A stretch of DNA of 6,904 nt. Source: Bacteroidales bacterium. GTDB taxonomy: Bacteria; Bacteroidota; Bacteroidia; Bacteroidales; F082. The DNA lies in NCBI GenBank assembly GCA_029933565.1, contig JAOZNY010000029.1, positions 12,902-19,805 on the forward strand, given 5' to 3'. The translations under genes and the position numbers were made by a program. Under the pieces are notes generated by a model. That model ran no database searches. It saw only the letters and a list, made by a program, of their open reading frames with translations, and was not told the origin of the DNA. Below are positions 1-6,533 of this stretch, piece after piece; the stretch's first letter is position 1; each line of letters starts with the position of its first letter.

Positions 1-2132
1 TCCCTAAAATATTGCTCAATTTTCCTATAAAGATGAACCCTATCTTTGCCCCTTACATTATGCCCATGACCAGGATAAACAAAATAATCAACAAGTTTCC
101 CCTCGCTAACACTTTTCTTTAGAAACTGCAGGCTGTTCTGCCAAACAACTGTTGGGTCGGAAGTACCATGAAAAATCAATAGTTTTCCTTCCAGTTGGTC
201 AACCTTATTTAAAAGGCTTGCATTTTCATAACCCTCAGGATTGGTTTCAGGTGTGTCCATATACCTTTCGCCATACATAATTTCGTAATATTTCCAGTCG
301 ATTACAGGTCCTCCGGCAGCACCTACTTTAAAAGTCTCCGGATGTTTCAGCATTAGCGAAATACTTAAAAAACCACCGTAACTCCAACCATCAACACCAA
401 TTCTATCGGCATCAACGTAAGGAAGGCTCTTTAAATAATCAACGCCAACCATCTGATCTTCAACTTCAACAGTGCCGCAATTACGGAAGATTGCCTGCTC
501 AAAATCGCGTCCACGATTTGCCGAGCCACGATTATCAAGTGTAAAAACAATATATCCTTTAGTTGCCATCCAGTTTAAAAACAAACCTGCACCACCTAAC
601 CACGAATCGGTAATGAGTTGTGCATGAGGCCCTCCATAAACGTAAACAAATACAGGATATTTTTTGTTTTCATCAAAATCAGGAGGTAAAATCATCCTCG
701 ATTGCAAAATAGTTCCGTCTGCTGCCTTAAACTCAAACAGTTTTGTTTCGCCAAGATTATACTCATCAAGTATATTATTTGGTTCTTTAATTACTCTTTT
801 CTCCTGACCTTTACTTGTGAGTAACACATATTTCCTGCCATGCTCAGTATTACTAAAAGCATCAATAATGTATTTCCCATCTTTACTTATTTTTACGCTG
901 TGAGTACCATGTTCAGGAGTAATACGTACAATTTTGCCTGAAGATATTTCTACTGAATAAAGGTTATTTTGAAGAAAACCATCCTTTGTAGCTTTGAAAT
1001 ATATTTTATCAGATTCTTTTCCATAAAATCCTTCAAAAGAAGTTACAAGCCAATTGCCTTTTGTAAGTTGATTGATTAGGTTTCCTTGGGTATCGTATAG
1101 GTAAAGATGCATAAACCCATTCCTTTCACTAATCCAAATAAACTGATTTGGGTTTGAAGAGTCGAAGTATAACGGATTTTCCGGTTCAACATATTTTTCG
1201 TGTTTTTCTTCGAAAAGAGTTTTCTCAAGATCACCTGTATTAGCATTGTATTTATTAAGTTTCAGATGATTTTGATCGCGGTTAAGCAAACTAATGTAAA
1301 TAAAATCGCCCGATGGATCCCAAGTTACGGTAGTAAGATATTGTTCGGCCGGTTCGCCAGTTTTCATAAAAACAGTTTCTCCTGAATTCAAATCGTAAAC
1401 TCCTAAAGTTACATGATGGCTCGCTTTTCCTGCCATTGGGTACTTAATATTTTCAACTGTTGCTATCTCAGTATCAATATTTACCAGAGGGTAATCGGCA
1501 ACCATGGTTTCATCTTTACGATAAAAAGCAAGTTTGCTTCCATCGGGTGACCAATAAGTTCCTGTACTAATTCCAAACTCAACACGGTGTACTGTTTGTC
1601 CGTTTACTATTTCCGGGTTTTCATCGAAGGTAATTTGCTGTTGTTCACTATTTTTAGCAATAAACAAATTGTTTTCAATTGTGTAAGCAATATTATTGTT
1701 TACACTGTTTTTATCAACATTCTCTGCATCTTCAACCAAAGAGTTAATCTCTTCAATTGTGTTTGTTGAGAGTTGGTATTTATAGTATTTGCTTTTAATC
1801 TTAAATAAAGCATTTTCATTATCAAAAAACTTCAGGCCGGGAAGTCGCTTTACCGAATCAATATTGTTGCGGTGCAAGTCGCCATTAAAAATATCTAAAT
1901 CAAGCAATAACTTTTCTGTGGCTCGTTTTGCCGAAACCATAAATATCGAACCTTCTTTTTCATAGGTATAATAATCGCCTGTTTTCATCCAGTTCAACTG
2001 CGAAATCCTTACAGGATACAAAGCAGAGTTCATATAATTTGCATCTTCAACAGTAAGAACTTTATCTTGTGCAAATACCTGAATGCCTGCAATTAATATT
2101 AAAATAGCAATGCTTAATTTTTTCATTTTCAT
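1..2132 (-). CDS. Secreted S9B-family (dipeptidyl peptidase IV-like) serine peptidase, C-terminus cut by window edge
   Basis: Seen: an uninterrupted reading frame of 710 codons running off the left edge. Residues 1-21 form a signal peptide (MKMKK, then a hydrophobic stretch, then VFA|QDK), so the protein is exported to the periplasm or beyond. The middle part has beta-propeller features of the DPPIV N-terminal domain, such as YWSPDGSKLAFYR near 191-203 and SERNGFMHLYLYD. The C-terminal alpha/beta hydrolase domain begins near residue 510 and carries the nucleophile motif GWSYGG (Ser584), HGTSDP (Asp659) and GHGHN (probably His691), a complete Ser-Asp-His triad. Family knowledge: S9B enzymes release dipeptides, often Xaa-Pro, from peptide N-termini. 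Start: ATG at 2132, with a second in-frame ATG at 2126 (MKK) equally possible. Bacterial homologues are about 700-730 residues, so only a short tail should be missing. It lies 25 bp after the GGGPS gene. Exact substrate specificity is not readable, because the classical Glu-Glu pair is not evident. Confidence 0.93.
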   Translation of the reverse strand, partial: MKMKKLSIAILILIAGIQVFAQDKVLTVEDANYMNSALYPVRISQLNWMKTGDYYTYEKEGSIFMVSAKRATEKLLLDLDIFNGDLHRNNIDSVKRLPGLKFFDNENALFKIKSKYYKYQLSTNTIEEINSLVEDAENVDKNSVNNNIAYTIENNLFIAKNSEQQQITFDENPEIVNGQTVHRVEFGISTGTYWSPDGSKLAFYRKDETMVADYPLVNIDTEIATVENIKYPMAGKASHHVTLGVYDLNSGETVFMKTGEPAEQYLTTVTWDPSGDFIYISLLNRDQNHLKLNKYNANTGDLEKTLFEEKHEKYVEPENPLYFDSSNPNQFIWISERNGFMHLYLYDTQGNLINQLTKGNWLVTSFEGFYGKESDKIYFKATKDGFLQNNLYSVEISSGKIVRITPEHGTHSVKISKDGKYIIDAFSNTEHGRKYVLLTSKGQEKRVIKEPNNILDEYNLGETKLFEFKAADGTILQSRMILPPDFDENKKYPVFVYVYGGPHAQLITDSWLGGAGLFLNWMATKGYIVFTLDNRGSANRGRDFEQAIFRNCGTVEVEDQMVGVDYLKSLPYVDADRIGVDGWSYGGFLSISLMLKHPETFKVGAAGGPVIDWKYYEIMYGERYMDTPETNPEGYENASLLNKVDQLEGKLLIFHGTSDPTVVWQNSLQFLKKSVSEGKLVDYFVYPGHGHNVRGKDRVHLYRKIEQYFR

Positions 2133-2139
2133 ACTTTTA

Positions 2140-2147
2140 CAAATAAA
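2140..2147 (-). promoter_or_regulatory. Possible -7 promoter box before the S9B peptidase gene
   Basis: On the minus strand this reads TTTATTTG, one mismatch from the Bacteroidota -7 consensus TAnnTTTG, and ends 7 nt before the ATG at 2132. No convincing TTG is seen at -33. The sequence is AT-rich, so this may be chance. Read-through from the genes upstream, 25 bp away, is at least as likely. Confidence 0.2.
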
Positions 2148-2157
2148 ATATTTTGGA

Positions 2158-2889
2158 TTAAGATTGAAGTTCATTCAATACCTTTGAGAATTCATAAATC
2201 AGCTCGGGATTATCCTCAAAAACATTACCAACTACTGCAATATCGGCTCCTACCTGAAGAATACTTTTTAGTTTCTCAGGTGTTCTGATACCACCACCAA
2301 TAATTACAGGAACCTCCACCGATTGTTTTACAAAACTCACCATTTCTTCCGATACAGTTTTTTCAGCCCCACTACCTGCATCCATAAAAATAAGTTGCAG
2401 ACCAAGCATTTCGCCTGCCATGGCGGTGCATGCAGCAATATCCTTTTTGTTGTGTGGTATTGGCTGAGAATTGCTCATATAAGTTACTGATGTTGGCTTT
2501 CCACTATCGATAAGCATATATCCTGTTGGGATGGTTTTAAGCCCCGAGAGTTTTATATAAGGTGCAGCAATAACGTGCATTCCAATAAGCATTTCCGGAT
2601 TACGCCCAGAGATAAGAGAGAGGAACAACATTGCATCGGCATTACGGGCTACCTGATAAGTATTGCCTGGAAATAACACCACCGGAATTTCACAATTTTC
2701 CTTTAAAGTCCTCACACTCCTAAAAAGATCATCGCTAGTCATAAGGCTGCCGCCAACAAAAAGATAGTCAACACCAGTTTCTGATGATATTTTTGCAATA
2801 TTGATTAACTGCTCAGTGTCCTGTTTATCGGGGTCGATTAACACAGCCAGTTGCTTCTTTTGCCTTTTAAATAAGTCTATGATTTTCAT
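2158..2889 (-). CDS. Geranylgeranylglyceryl/heptaprenylglyceryl phosphate synthase family protein (GGGPS/PcrB-like)
   Basis: A 243-residue TIM-barrel prenyltransferase. Family members transfer a polyprenyl chain from the diphosphate to sn-glycerol-1-phosphate, forming the ether bond of archaeal lipids; bacterial versions also exist, including in Bacteroidota. Seen: LIDPDK at 17-22 (metal and substrate site), FVGGS at 44-48, LFPG at 72-75, the long NADAMLFLSLISG segment at 83-95, GYMLIDSGKPTSV at 123-135, the phosphate-site motif FMDAGSGA at 168-175, GGGIRT at 198-203 and VVGN at 219-222. Length is normal for the family. Where many members have Y-L-E before AGSG, this one has F-M-D, so the presumed acidic catalytic residue is Asp170 rather than Glu. 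It follows purN by 27 bp and precedes the peptidase by 25 bp. Chain length of the prenyl donor and the fate of the product cannot be read from the sequence; no other ether-lipid gene is in the window. Confidence 0.94.
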   Translation of the reverse strand: MKIIDLFKRQKKQLAVLIDPDKQDTEQLINIAKISSETGVDYLFVGGSLMTSDDLFRSVRTLKENCEIPVVLFPGNTYQVARNADAMLFLSLISGRNPEMLIGMHVIAAPYIKLSGLKTIPTGYMLIDSGKPTSVTYMSNSQPIPHNKKDIAACTAMAGEMLGLQLIFMDAGSGAEKTVSEEMVSFVKQSVEVPVIIGGGIRTPEKLKSILQVGADIAVVGNVFEDNPELIYEFSKVLNELQS

Positions 2890-2903
2890 TAATGTTCTTT
2901 TTG

Positions 2904-2911
2904 CAAATGTA
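2904..2911 (-). promoter_or_regulatory. -7 promoter box (TACATTTG) for the GGGPS gene
   Basis: The minus strand reads TACATTTGCA, a perfect match to the Bacteroidota -7 consensus TAnnTTTG, ending 14 nt before the ATG at 2889. It sits in the short gap after purN, so it would be an internal promoter giving a leader of only about 8-10 nt. No TTG is present at the expected -33 spacing (the nearest is 28 nt upstream), which lowers confidence. Confidence 0.4.
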
Positions 2912-2916
2912 GGTTT

Positions 2917-3486
2917 TTAAATGGTGTTTATCACTCGTTCAAGCACCTTGGGGAAATGTTCGTGTTCTAATTCATGAATTTTTGCCGCCAGACTTTCAGC
3001 AGTTTCACCCTTTTCAATATCAAAGTTAGCCTGAAAAATTATCTGACCTTCATCATATTTATTATTAACATAATGGATACTGATTCCTGATTGCTTTTCG
3101 CCATTGGCAATAACGGTTTCATGAACCCTCATTCCGTACATGCCCTTGCCACCATATTTTGGTAATAGTGCAGGGTGAATGTTCACAATTTTATTGGGAT
3201 ATTTATTTATCAGAAACTCGGGGATCAACCATAAAAAACCAGCTAAAACTACAAAATCAATTTCATGATCCTGTAGCAAAATATCAACTTTGGCATTCTC
3301 GGCAAAATCATTTCTATTAAACACAACTGACTTTAGCCCAAGCCTTTCAGCCCTTTTCAAAACCCCTGCCTTTGAGTTATTTGTTAAAACTAATCCTATT
3401 TCGATTTCACTTATTTCGTTGAAATATTCTGCTATCCTCTGAGCATTGGAGCCATTTCCTGATGCAAATATTGCTATCCTTTTCAC
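2917..3486 (-). CDS. purN: Phosphoribosylglycinamide formyltransferase (GAR transformylase)
   Basis: A 189-residue cytosolic enzyme of de novo purine synthesis. It transfers a formyl group from 10-formyltetrahydrofolate to glycinamide ribonucleotide (step 3 of IMP synthesis). Seen: the N-terminal phosphate-binding FASGNGSNAQ at 7-16, then LAGFLWLIP at 81-89, the catalytic NIHPALLP at 102-109 (Asn102, His104), the GGKGMYG loop at 112-118 and Asp145 in YDEGQII. These match the Asn-His-Asp triad of the E. coli enzyme (N106, H108, D144). Length is normal. The start is GTG at 3486: an in-frame TAG immediately precedes it (3487-3489), and starting further downstream would remove the first beta strand, so GTG is effectively forced. 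The gene is transcribed divergently from acpP and leads the minus-strand run towards GGGPS and the peptidase. No other pur gene is in the window. Confidence 0.96.
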   Translation of the reverse strand: MKRIAIFASGNGSNAQRIAEYFNEISEIEIGLVLTNNSKAGVLKRAERLGLKSVVFNRNDFAENAKVDILLQDHEIDFVVLAGFLWLIPEFLINKYPNKIVNIHPALLPKYGGKGMYGMRVHETVIANGEKQSGISIHYVNNKYDEGQIIFQANFDIEKGETAESLAAKIHELEHEHFPKVLERVINTI

Positions 3487-3512
3487 CTATAAACTAAATT
3501 AAATTTGGGGGA

Positions 3513-3541
3513 TAAAAATAGTTAATTCTAGTTATACCAAA
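3513..3541 (-). promoter_or_regulatory. Putative purN promoter
   Basis: On the minus strand TTTG (complement of 3538-3541) is followed after 17 nt by TATTTTTA (complement of 3513-3520), resembling the Bacteroidota -33 TTG and -7 TAnnTTTG pair, with the last G replaced by A. Transcription would begin near 3505-3508, giving a leader of about 20 nt to the GTG start. The spacing is slightly short and the region is AT-rich, so this is tentative. Confidence 0.4.
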
Positions 3542-3568
3542 GTGTTATGCATGCATTTAATTTACACT
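3541..3568. promoter_or_regulatory. Palindrome and imperfect dyad in the purN-acpP divergent region (possible operator)
   Basis: AGTGT at 3541-3545 is mirrored by ACACT at 3564-3568 with 18 nt between, and a perfect 10 bp palindrome ATGCATGCAT (3547-3556) lies between the arms, although the two are not concentric. The element sits directly upstream of the putative purN -33 box and about 50 bp upstream of the acpP -33 box, where a regulator could touch both promoters. No known regulator motif is recognised, so the operator role is inference only. Confidence 0.25.
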
Positions 3569-3616
3569 ATTAATAAATAGGTAAAGATGCAATTGATACA
3601 AAATATCATTTTTTTA

Positions 3617-3647
3617 TTGTTTTTTATTCCATAAATCTGTTTCTTTG
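3617..3647 (+). promoter_or_regulatory. Promoter of the acpP-fabF-rnc operon
   Basis: TTG at 3617-3619 and TTTCTTTG at 3640-3647 are separated by 20 nt, matching the Bacteroidota -33/-7 architecture (TTG, about 19-20 nt, TAnnTTTG) with one mismatch at the second base of the -7 box. Transcription should begin near 3652-3655, leaving a leader of about 25 nt. That leader is almost purely A and T and lacks a Shine-Dalgarno sequence, as is usual for highly expressed genes in this phylum. Confidence 0.6.
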
Positions 3648-3679
3648 CAGCAGTTTAAACAATAAAAAAAATAAATATT

Positions 3680-3913
3680 ATGTCAGACGTTAGATCTAAA
3701 GTAATAAGCATCATTGTTGACAAACTTGGTGTTGAAGAAAGTGAAGTTACAGATGAGGCAAGTTTCACAAATGATTTGGGTGCCGATTCACTTGACACTG
3801 TTGAATTGATTATGGAATTTGAAAAAGAATTCAACTTATCGATTCCTGACGAAGAAGCAGAAAAGATCGAGACAGTAGGTGATGCTATTAAACACATTGA
3901 AGCAAATCAATAA
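3680..3913 (+). CDS. acpP: Acyl carrier protein
   Basis: A 77-residue acidic four-helix protein that carries growing acyl chains in type II fatty acid synthesis in the cytosol. Seen: the phosphopantetheine attachment motif GADSLDTVEL with Ser37, preceded by the usual FTNDLG and followed by helix II/III residues FEKEFNLSIPDEEAEKI, which bind partner enzymes such as FabF. Length and acidity are typical; residues 16-26 correspond to the loop 1 region. The ATG start is supported by the standard N-terminus (MSDVRSKVISIIVDKLGV) and by a promoter and A-rich leader just upstream. It is the first gene of a run with fabF, which begins 18 bp after its stop. A holo-ACP synthase, encoded elsewhere, must add the prosthetic group. 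Confidence 0.98.
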   Translation: MSDVRSKVISIIVDKLGVEESEVTDEASFTNDLGADSLDTVELIMEFEKEFNLSIPDEEAEKIETVGDAIKHIEANQ

Positions 3914-3931
3914 ATCACAAATAAGAACATT

Positions 3932-5185
3932 ATGGAGCTAAAGCGGGTAGTAGTTACCGGCCTTGGCGCAATAACTCCAATCGGCAACAATGTTGAAGAT
4001 TTATGGAATGCTCTATTAAACGGAGTTAGCGGGGCCGCCGAAATAACAAATTTCGATGCAGAGAAGTTTAAGACTAAATTTGCGTGCGAGGTTAAAAACT
4101 TTGATGTCAAAGATTTCTTTGACCGTAAAGAAGCACGTAAACACGACAAATATTCTCAGTTTGGGATGGTTGCTGCCGGTCAGGCAATTGCTGATTCCGG
4201 ATTAGATTCGGATGATGTTAACAAGGAAAAAATTGGAGTAATCTGGGCTTCTGGTATTGGAGGTCTTGAAACCTTTTCAACAGAAGTAACAAATTATGCA
4301 AAAGGGGATGGAACTCCACGTTTCAACCCTTTTTTCATTCCAAAAATGATAGCTGATATTGCAGCTGGTCATATCTCAATTAAATATGGTTTTAAAGGAC
4401 CGAACTTTGCAACTGTTTCAGCCTGTGCATCTTCAGCCAACGCTCTATCCGATGCGTTTAATTACATTCGGCTAGGCAAAGCAACAGCATTTGTTGCAGG
4501 TGGTTCTGAAGCAGCAATTACTCCTGCAGGAGTAGGCGGCTTTAATGGAATGCATGCCATTTCAACACGCAACGACGATCCAAAAACAGGATCAAGACCA
4601 TTTGATAAAGATCGCGATGGCTTTGTAATGGGCGAAGGTGGCGGAGGAATGGTTTTTGAAGAACTTGAACATGCTCTTGCAAGAGGAGCAAAAATCTATG
4701 CAGAAGTTGCAGGCGCTGGTCTTTCGGCTGATGCCTACCATATGACGTCACCACATCCGGAAGGAGATGGTGCAAGGCGATGTATGGAAGCTGCTATTTT
4801 AGATGCAGGAATGAAACGTGAGGATATTGTCCACATTAATACCCATGGAACTTCCACCCCTGCTGGTGACATTGTTGAACCAAAGGCTATTATCAATTTA
4901 TTTGGGCAATATGCTTACAATATTAATATTAACTCTACAAAATCAATGACAGGTCACCTTCTTGGTGGTGCTGGTGTAGTTGAAGGTATTGCAACAATTC
5001 TTGCTGTTAAAAACGATATTATTCCTCCAACAATTAACCACTTTACCGACGATCCTAATATTGATAATAATTTGAATTTTACATATCATAAGGCGGTAAA
5101 GAGGACAGTTAATGCAGCACTGAGTAATACTTTTGGTTTTGGGGGGCACAATGCATCCTTGATTTTCAAAAAATTTGTGCATTAA
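3932..5185 (+). CDS. fabF: Beta-ketoacyl-[acyl-carrier-protein] synthase II
   Basis: A 417-residue condensing enzyme of the thiolase fold that elongates acyl-ACP with malonyl-ACP, releasing CO2. Seen: the N-terminal RVVVTGLGAITPIG at 5-18; the nucleophile Cys165 in VSACASSANA; His305 in NTHGTSTPAGD; KSMTGHLLGGAG with Lys337 and His342; and the C-terminal SNTFGFGGHN at 398-407, which includes the Phe of the active-site gate. This is the full Cys-His-His set of KAS I/II. Length close to 413-417 residues and the STPAGD signature favour FabF over FabB. The ATG at 3932 gives the standard N-terminus. It lies 18 bp after acpP, which encodes its substrate carrier, and 14 bp before rnc, so it is almost certainly co-transcribed. 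No regulatory sequence of its own was seen. Confidence 0.98.
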   Translation: MELKRVVVTGLGAITPIGNNVEDLWNALLNGVSGAAEITNFDAEKFKTKFACEVKNFDVKDFFDRKEARKHDKYSQFGMVAAGQAIADSGLDSDDVNKEKIGVIWASGIGGLETFSTEVTNYAKGDGTPRFNPFFIPKMIADIAAGHISIKYGFKGPNFATVSACASSANALSDAFNYIRLGKATAFVAGGSEAAITPAGVGGFNGMHAISTRNDDPKTGSRPFDKDRDGFVMGEGGGGMVFEELEHALARGAKIYAEVAGAGLSADAYHMTSPHPEGDGARRCMEAAILDAGMKREDIVHINTHGTSTPAGDIVEPKAIINLFGQYAYNININSTKSMTGHLLGGAGVVEGIATILAVKNDIIPPTINHFTDDPNIDNNLNFTYHKAVKRTVNAALSNTFGFGGHNASLIFKKFVH

Positions 5186-5199
5186 AACTTTAAACAAAA

Positions 5200-5925
5200 T
5201 TGTTTTTAAAAAATACTTATAACGCTTTGTTTTCAAGTAACAAGGTAATTTACAATTCAATAAAAAACATTTTCGGATTTTATCCCGGGAATGTTTTTTT
5301 GTATAAACTAGCCCTTCGTCATAAATCAGCAACCAAGAAAAAAGTTAATGGCTTAAGGATTAATAATGAACGCCTTGAATATCTTGGCGATGCAGTTTTG
5401 AGTGCAATTGTTGCTGATTTTCTTTTTAAAAAATACCCTTACGAAACCGAAGGATTTCTTACCGATATGCGATCTAAAATTGTTAGTCGGGCATCCTTAA
5501 ACAAACTATCGCTGAAACTTGGCCTTAACAGCCACATAATGTCAGGAGGCGCACAGGGAAAACATAGCAGGTCGGCCGGTGGCGATGCATTTGAAGCATT
5601 TATTGGGGCTTTGTACATCGACAAAGGCTACGCCTTCACTAAAAAAATACTTATTAAACGCATCATCTGTGTCCATTTTGATATGGATCAACTTGAAAAA
5701 ACAGAGGTGAACTATAAGAGTAAGATTATTGAATGGTCGCAAAAAAATAAAATTGATACCCAATTTAAAGTTGTTGACCAAATAGGCGAGAAATTCCAAA
5801 AACAATATGTGGTTGCAGTTATTGTTGATGGTAAAGAAATTTGTAAAGCACAAGATTATTCCATAAAAGGTGCCGAAAAACTTGTCTCAGAAAAAGCCTG
5901 GGTAATACTTGAATCAAAAGAATAG
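5200..5925 (+). CDS. rnc: Ribonuclease III
   Basis: A 241-residue endonuclease that cuts double-stranded RNA, with expected roles in rRNA precursor processing and mRNA turnover. Seen: the RNase III domain with signature NNERLEYLGDAVL (Glu57, Glu60, Asp64) and the second acidic pair in GGDAFEAFIGALY (Asp129, Glu132), matching E. coli E38, E41, D45, D114 and E117. A double-stranded-RNA-binding domain spans about 169-238 and ends in a helix with KGAEKLVSEKA. The HKS segment (41-43) and GFYPGN (26-31) resemble other Bacteroidota Rnc proteins. The start is unusual: no in-frame ATG occurs before residue 90, which lies past the first catalytic motif, and an in-frame TAA lies at 5191-5193, so TTG at 5200 (or TTG at 5227) must be used. 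The 14 bp gap after fabF places it third in the acpP operon; the weak start codon may keep its yield below that of acpP. Confidence 0.95.
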   Translation: MFLKNTYNALFSSNKVIYNSIKNIFGFYPGNVFLYKLALRHKSATKKKVNGLRINNERLEYLGDAVLSAIVADFLFKKYPYETEGFLTDMRSKIVSRASLNKLSLKLGLNSHIMSGGAQGKHSRSAGGDAFEAFIGALYIDKGYAFTKKILIKRIICVHFDMDQLEKTEVNYKSKIIEWSQKNKIDTQFKVVDQIGEKFQKQYVVAVIVDGKEICKAQDYSIKGAEKLVSEKAWVILESKE

Positions 5926-5989
5926 AAAATTTCCCACCACATTTCTTTTTTGCATAGCCATAAATATCGGGTTCAAAAACAAAATTGCT

Positions 5990-5997
5990 TACCTTTA
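5990..5997 (+). promoter_or_regulatory. Possible -7 promoter box (TACCTTTA) before the IPExxxVDY gene
   Basis: TACCTTTA matches TAnnTTTG in all but the last base and ends 9 nt before the ATG at 6007. Transcription would begin only a few bases before the start codon, giving a leaderless or near-leaderless mRNA. No good TTG is found at the -33 position, so support is partial. The rest of the 81 bp gap after rnc (5926-6006) shows no hairpin-type terminator and no other feature. Confidence 0.3.
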
Positions 5998-6006
5998 CAT
6001 CTTATA

Positions 6007-6507
6007 ATGGCAAAAAAATTATCCTCAAATATCGATTACTTTGAAGGCTACAAACTGCTTGGAATAGCTAGTCAGTTAAAAGATTATAGCCTTGTGTTTT
6101 TTATTAACCAGAACCTTGACATTGATCTTAAAAAATATGAGGACATGGATATTACTGACAATGAAGGAGGCGAGTCGGCTTTCTCCTGGTATTTTTATAA
6201 AGATGAACATCTTGAGTCTAAAATTTACCTTATCTCCAATTCTTCTGCCTCCGGCAAACTATTTCCTTCAAAAAAGGAAATGGATTATTTTATGCTGCTA
6301 AAAGACTACCCCAATGAGGAGAACTATGCCAGCAGAATAATTACTGAAATTAGAAAGATTCAAAATGTTTTGGGTGTGTTTAATTTTGATTTGAACAATA
6401 TTAAAAATGCTGATTTGTTTATTGAAAACGTGGAACTTCAAGAAATCAAATATATTAAAAGGCCAAAGACTAAGTTTAAAAAGACGACGGGAAGAATTAA
6501 AGAATAA
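6007..6507 (+). CDS. IPExxxVDY family protein, function unknown
   Basis: A 166-residue protein without signal peptide or membrane segment, so probably cytosolic. Family knowledge: IPExxxVDY proteins are small Bacteroidota proteins of unknown function, commonly encoded next to acpP-fabF-rnc, which is the context here. Seen: the family-like N-terminal part LLGIASQLKDYSLVFFIN at 17-34, an acidic middle (44-55), WYFYKDE at 61-67, YLISN at 74-78, and the signature region FPSKKEMDY at 86-94. In this copy the motif keeps Pro, Asp and Tyr, but I is F, E is S and V is M. The C-terminal tail (151-165) is strongly basic (KRPKTKFKK), suggesting contact with nucleic acid, though this is inference. Start: ATG at 6007 gives a family-like MAKKL N-terminus; an upstream in-frame TTG at 5950 would add 19 residues that resemble noncoding sequence. 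It lies 81 bp after rnc and 26 bp before the YkvA gene. Confidence 0.82.
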   Translation: MAKKLSSNIDYFEGYKLLGIASQLKDYSLVFFINQNLDIDLKKYEDMDITDNEGGESAFSWYFYKDEHLESKIYLISNSSASGKLFPSKKEMDYFMLLKDYPNEENYASRIITEIRKIQNVLGVFNFDLNNIKNADLFIENVELQEIKYIKRPKTKFKKTTGRIKE

Positions 6508-6519
6508 TACTAATTTAAT

Positions 6520-6527
6520 TACGTTTA
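6520..6527 (+). promoter_or_regulatory. Possible -7 promoter box (TACGTTTA) before the YkvA-like gene
   Basis: TACGTTTA resembles TAnnTTTG and ends 6 nt before the ATG at 6534; a TTA (6497-6499) lies exactly 20 nt upstream, where TTG is expected. It would yield a leaderless mRNA. Both boxes deviate from consensus and the gene could equally be co-transcribed with its upstream neighbour, so confidence is low. Confidence 0.25.
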
Positions 6528-6533
6528 AGGATT

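Noticed and set aside
1..2132. Possible frameshift or pseudogene in the peptidase, since no complete open frame closes within the window
   Set aside because: Minus-strand translation from 2132 is continuous through signal peptide, propeller and complete catalytic triad; it simply runs off the edge.
1097..3591. A 15 bp exact repeat, ATAGGTAAAGATGCA, at 1097-1111 and 3577-3591
   Set aside because: One copy lies inside the peptidase gene, where it encodes ordinary propeller residues, and the other in AT-rich intergenic DNA. A single match of this length is compatible with chance, with no third copy seen.
3655..4149. Two antisense open frames opposite acpP and the start of fabF (3655-3897 and 3907-4149, minus)
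   Set aside because: They lie wholly or almost wholly opposite strongly supported genes, have low-complexity or implausible protein sequences, and show no promoter or start signal.
5950..6006. Upstream TTG start extending the IPExxxVDY protein by 19 residues
   Set aside because: The extension overlaps the promoter-like box and does not resemble the family N-terminus; ATG at 6007 gives the expected MAKKL start.
5926..6006. Rho-independent terminator after rnc
   Set aside because: T-rich stretches are present but no GC-rich inverted repeat precedes them.
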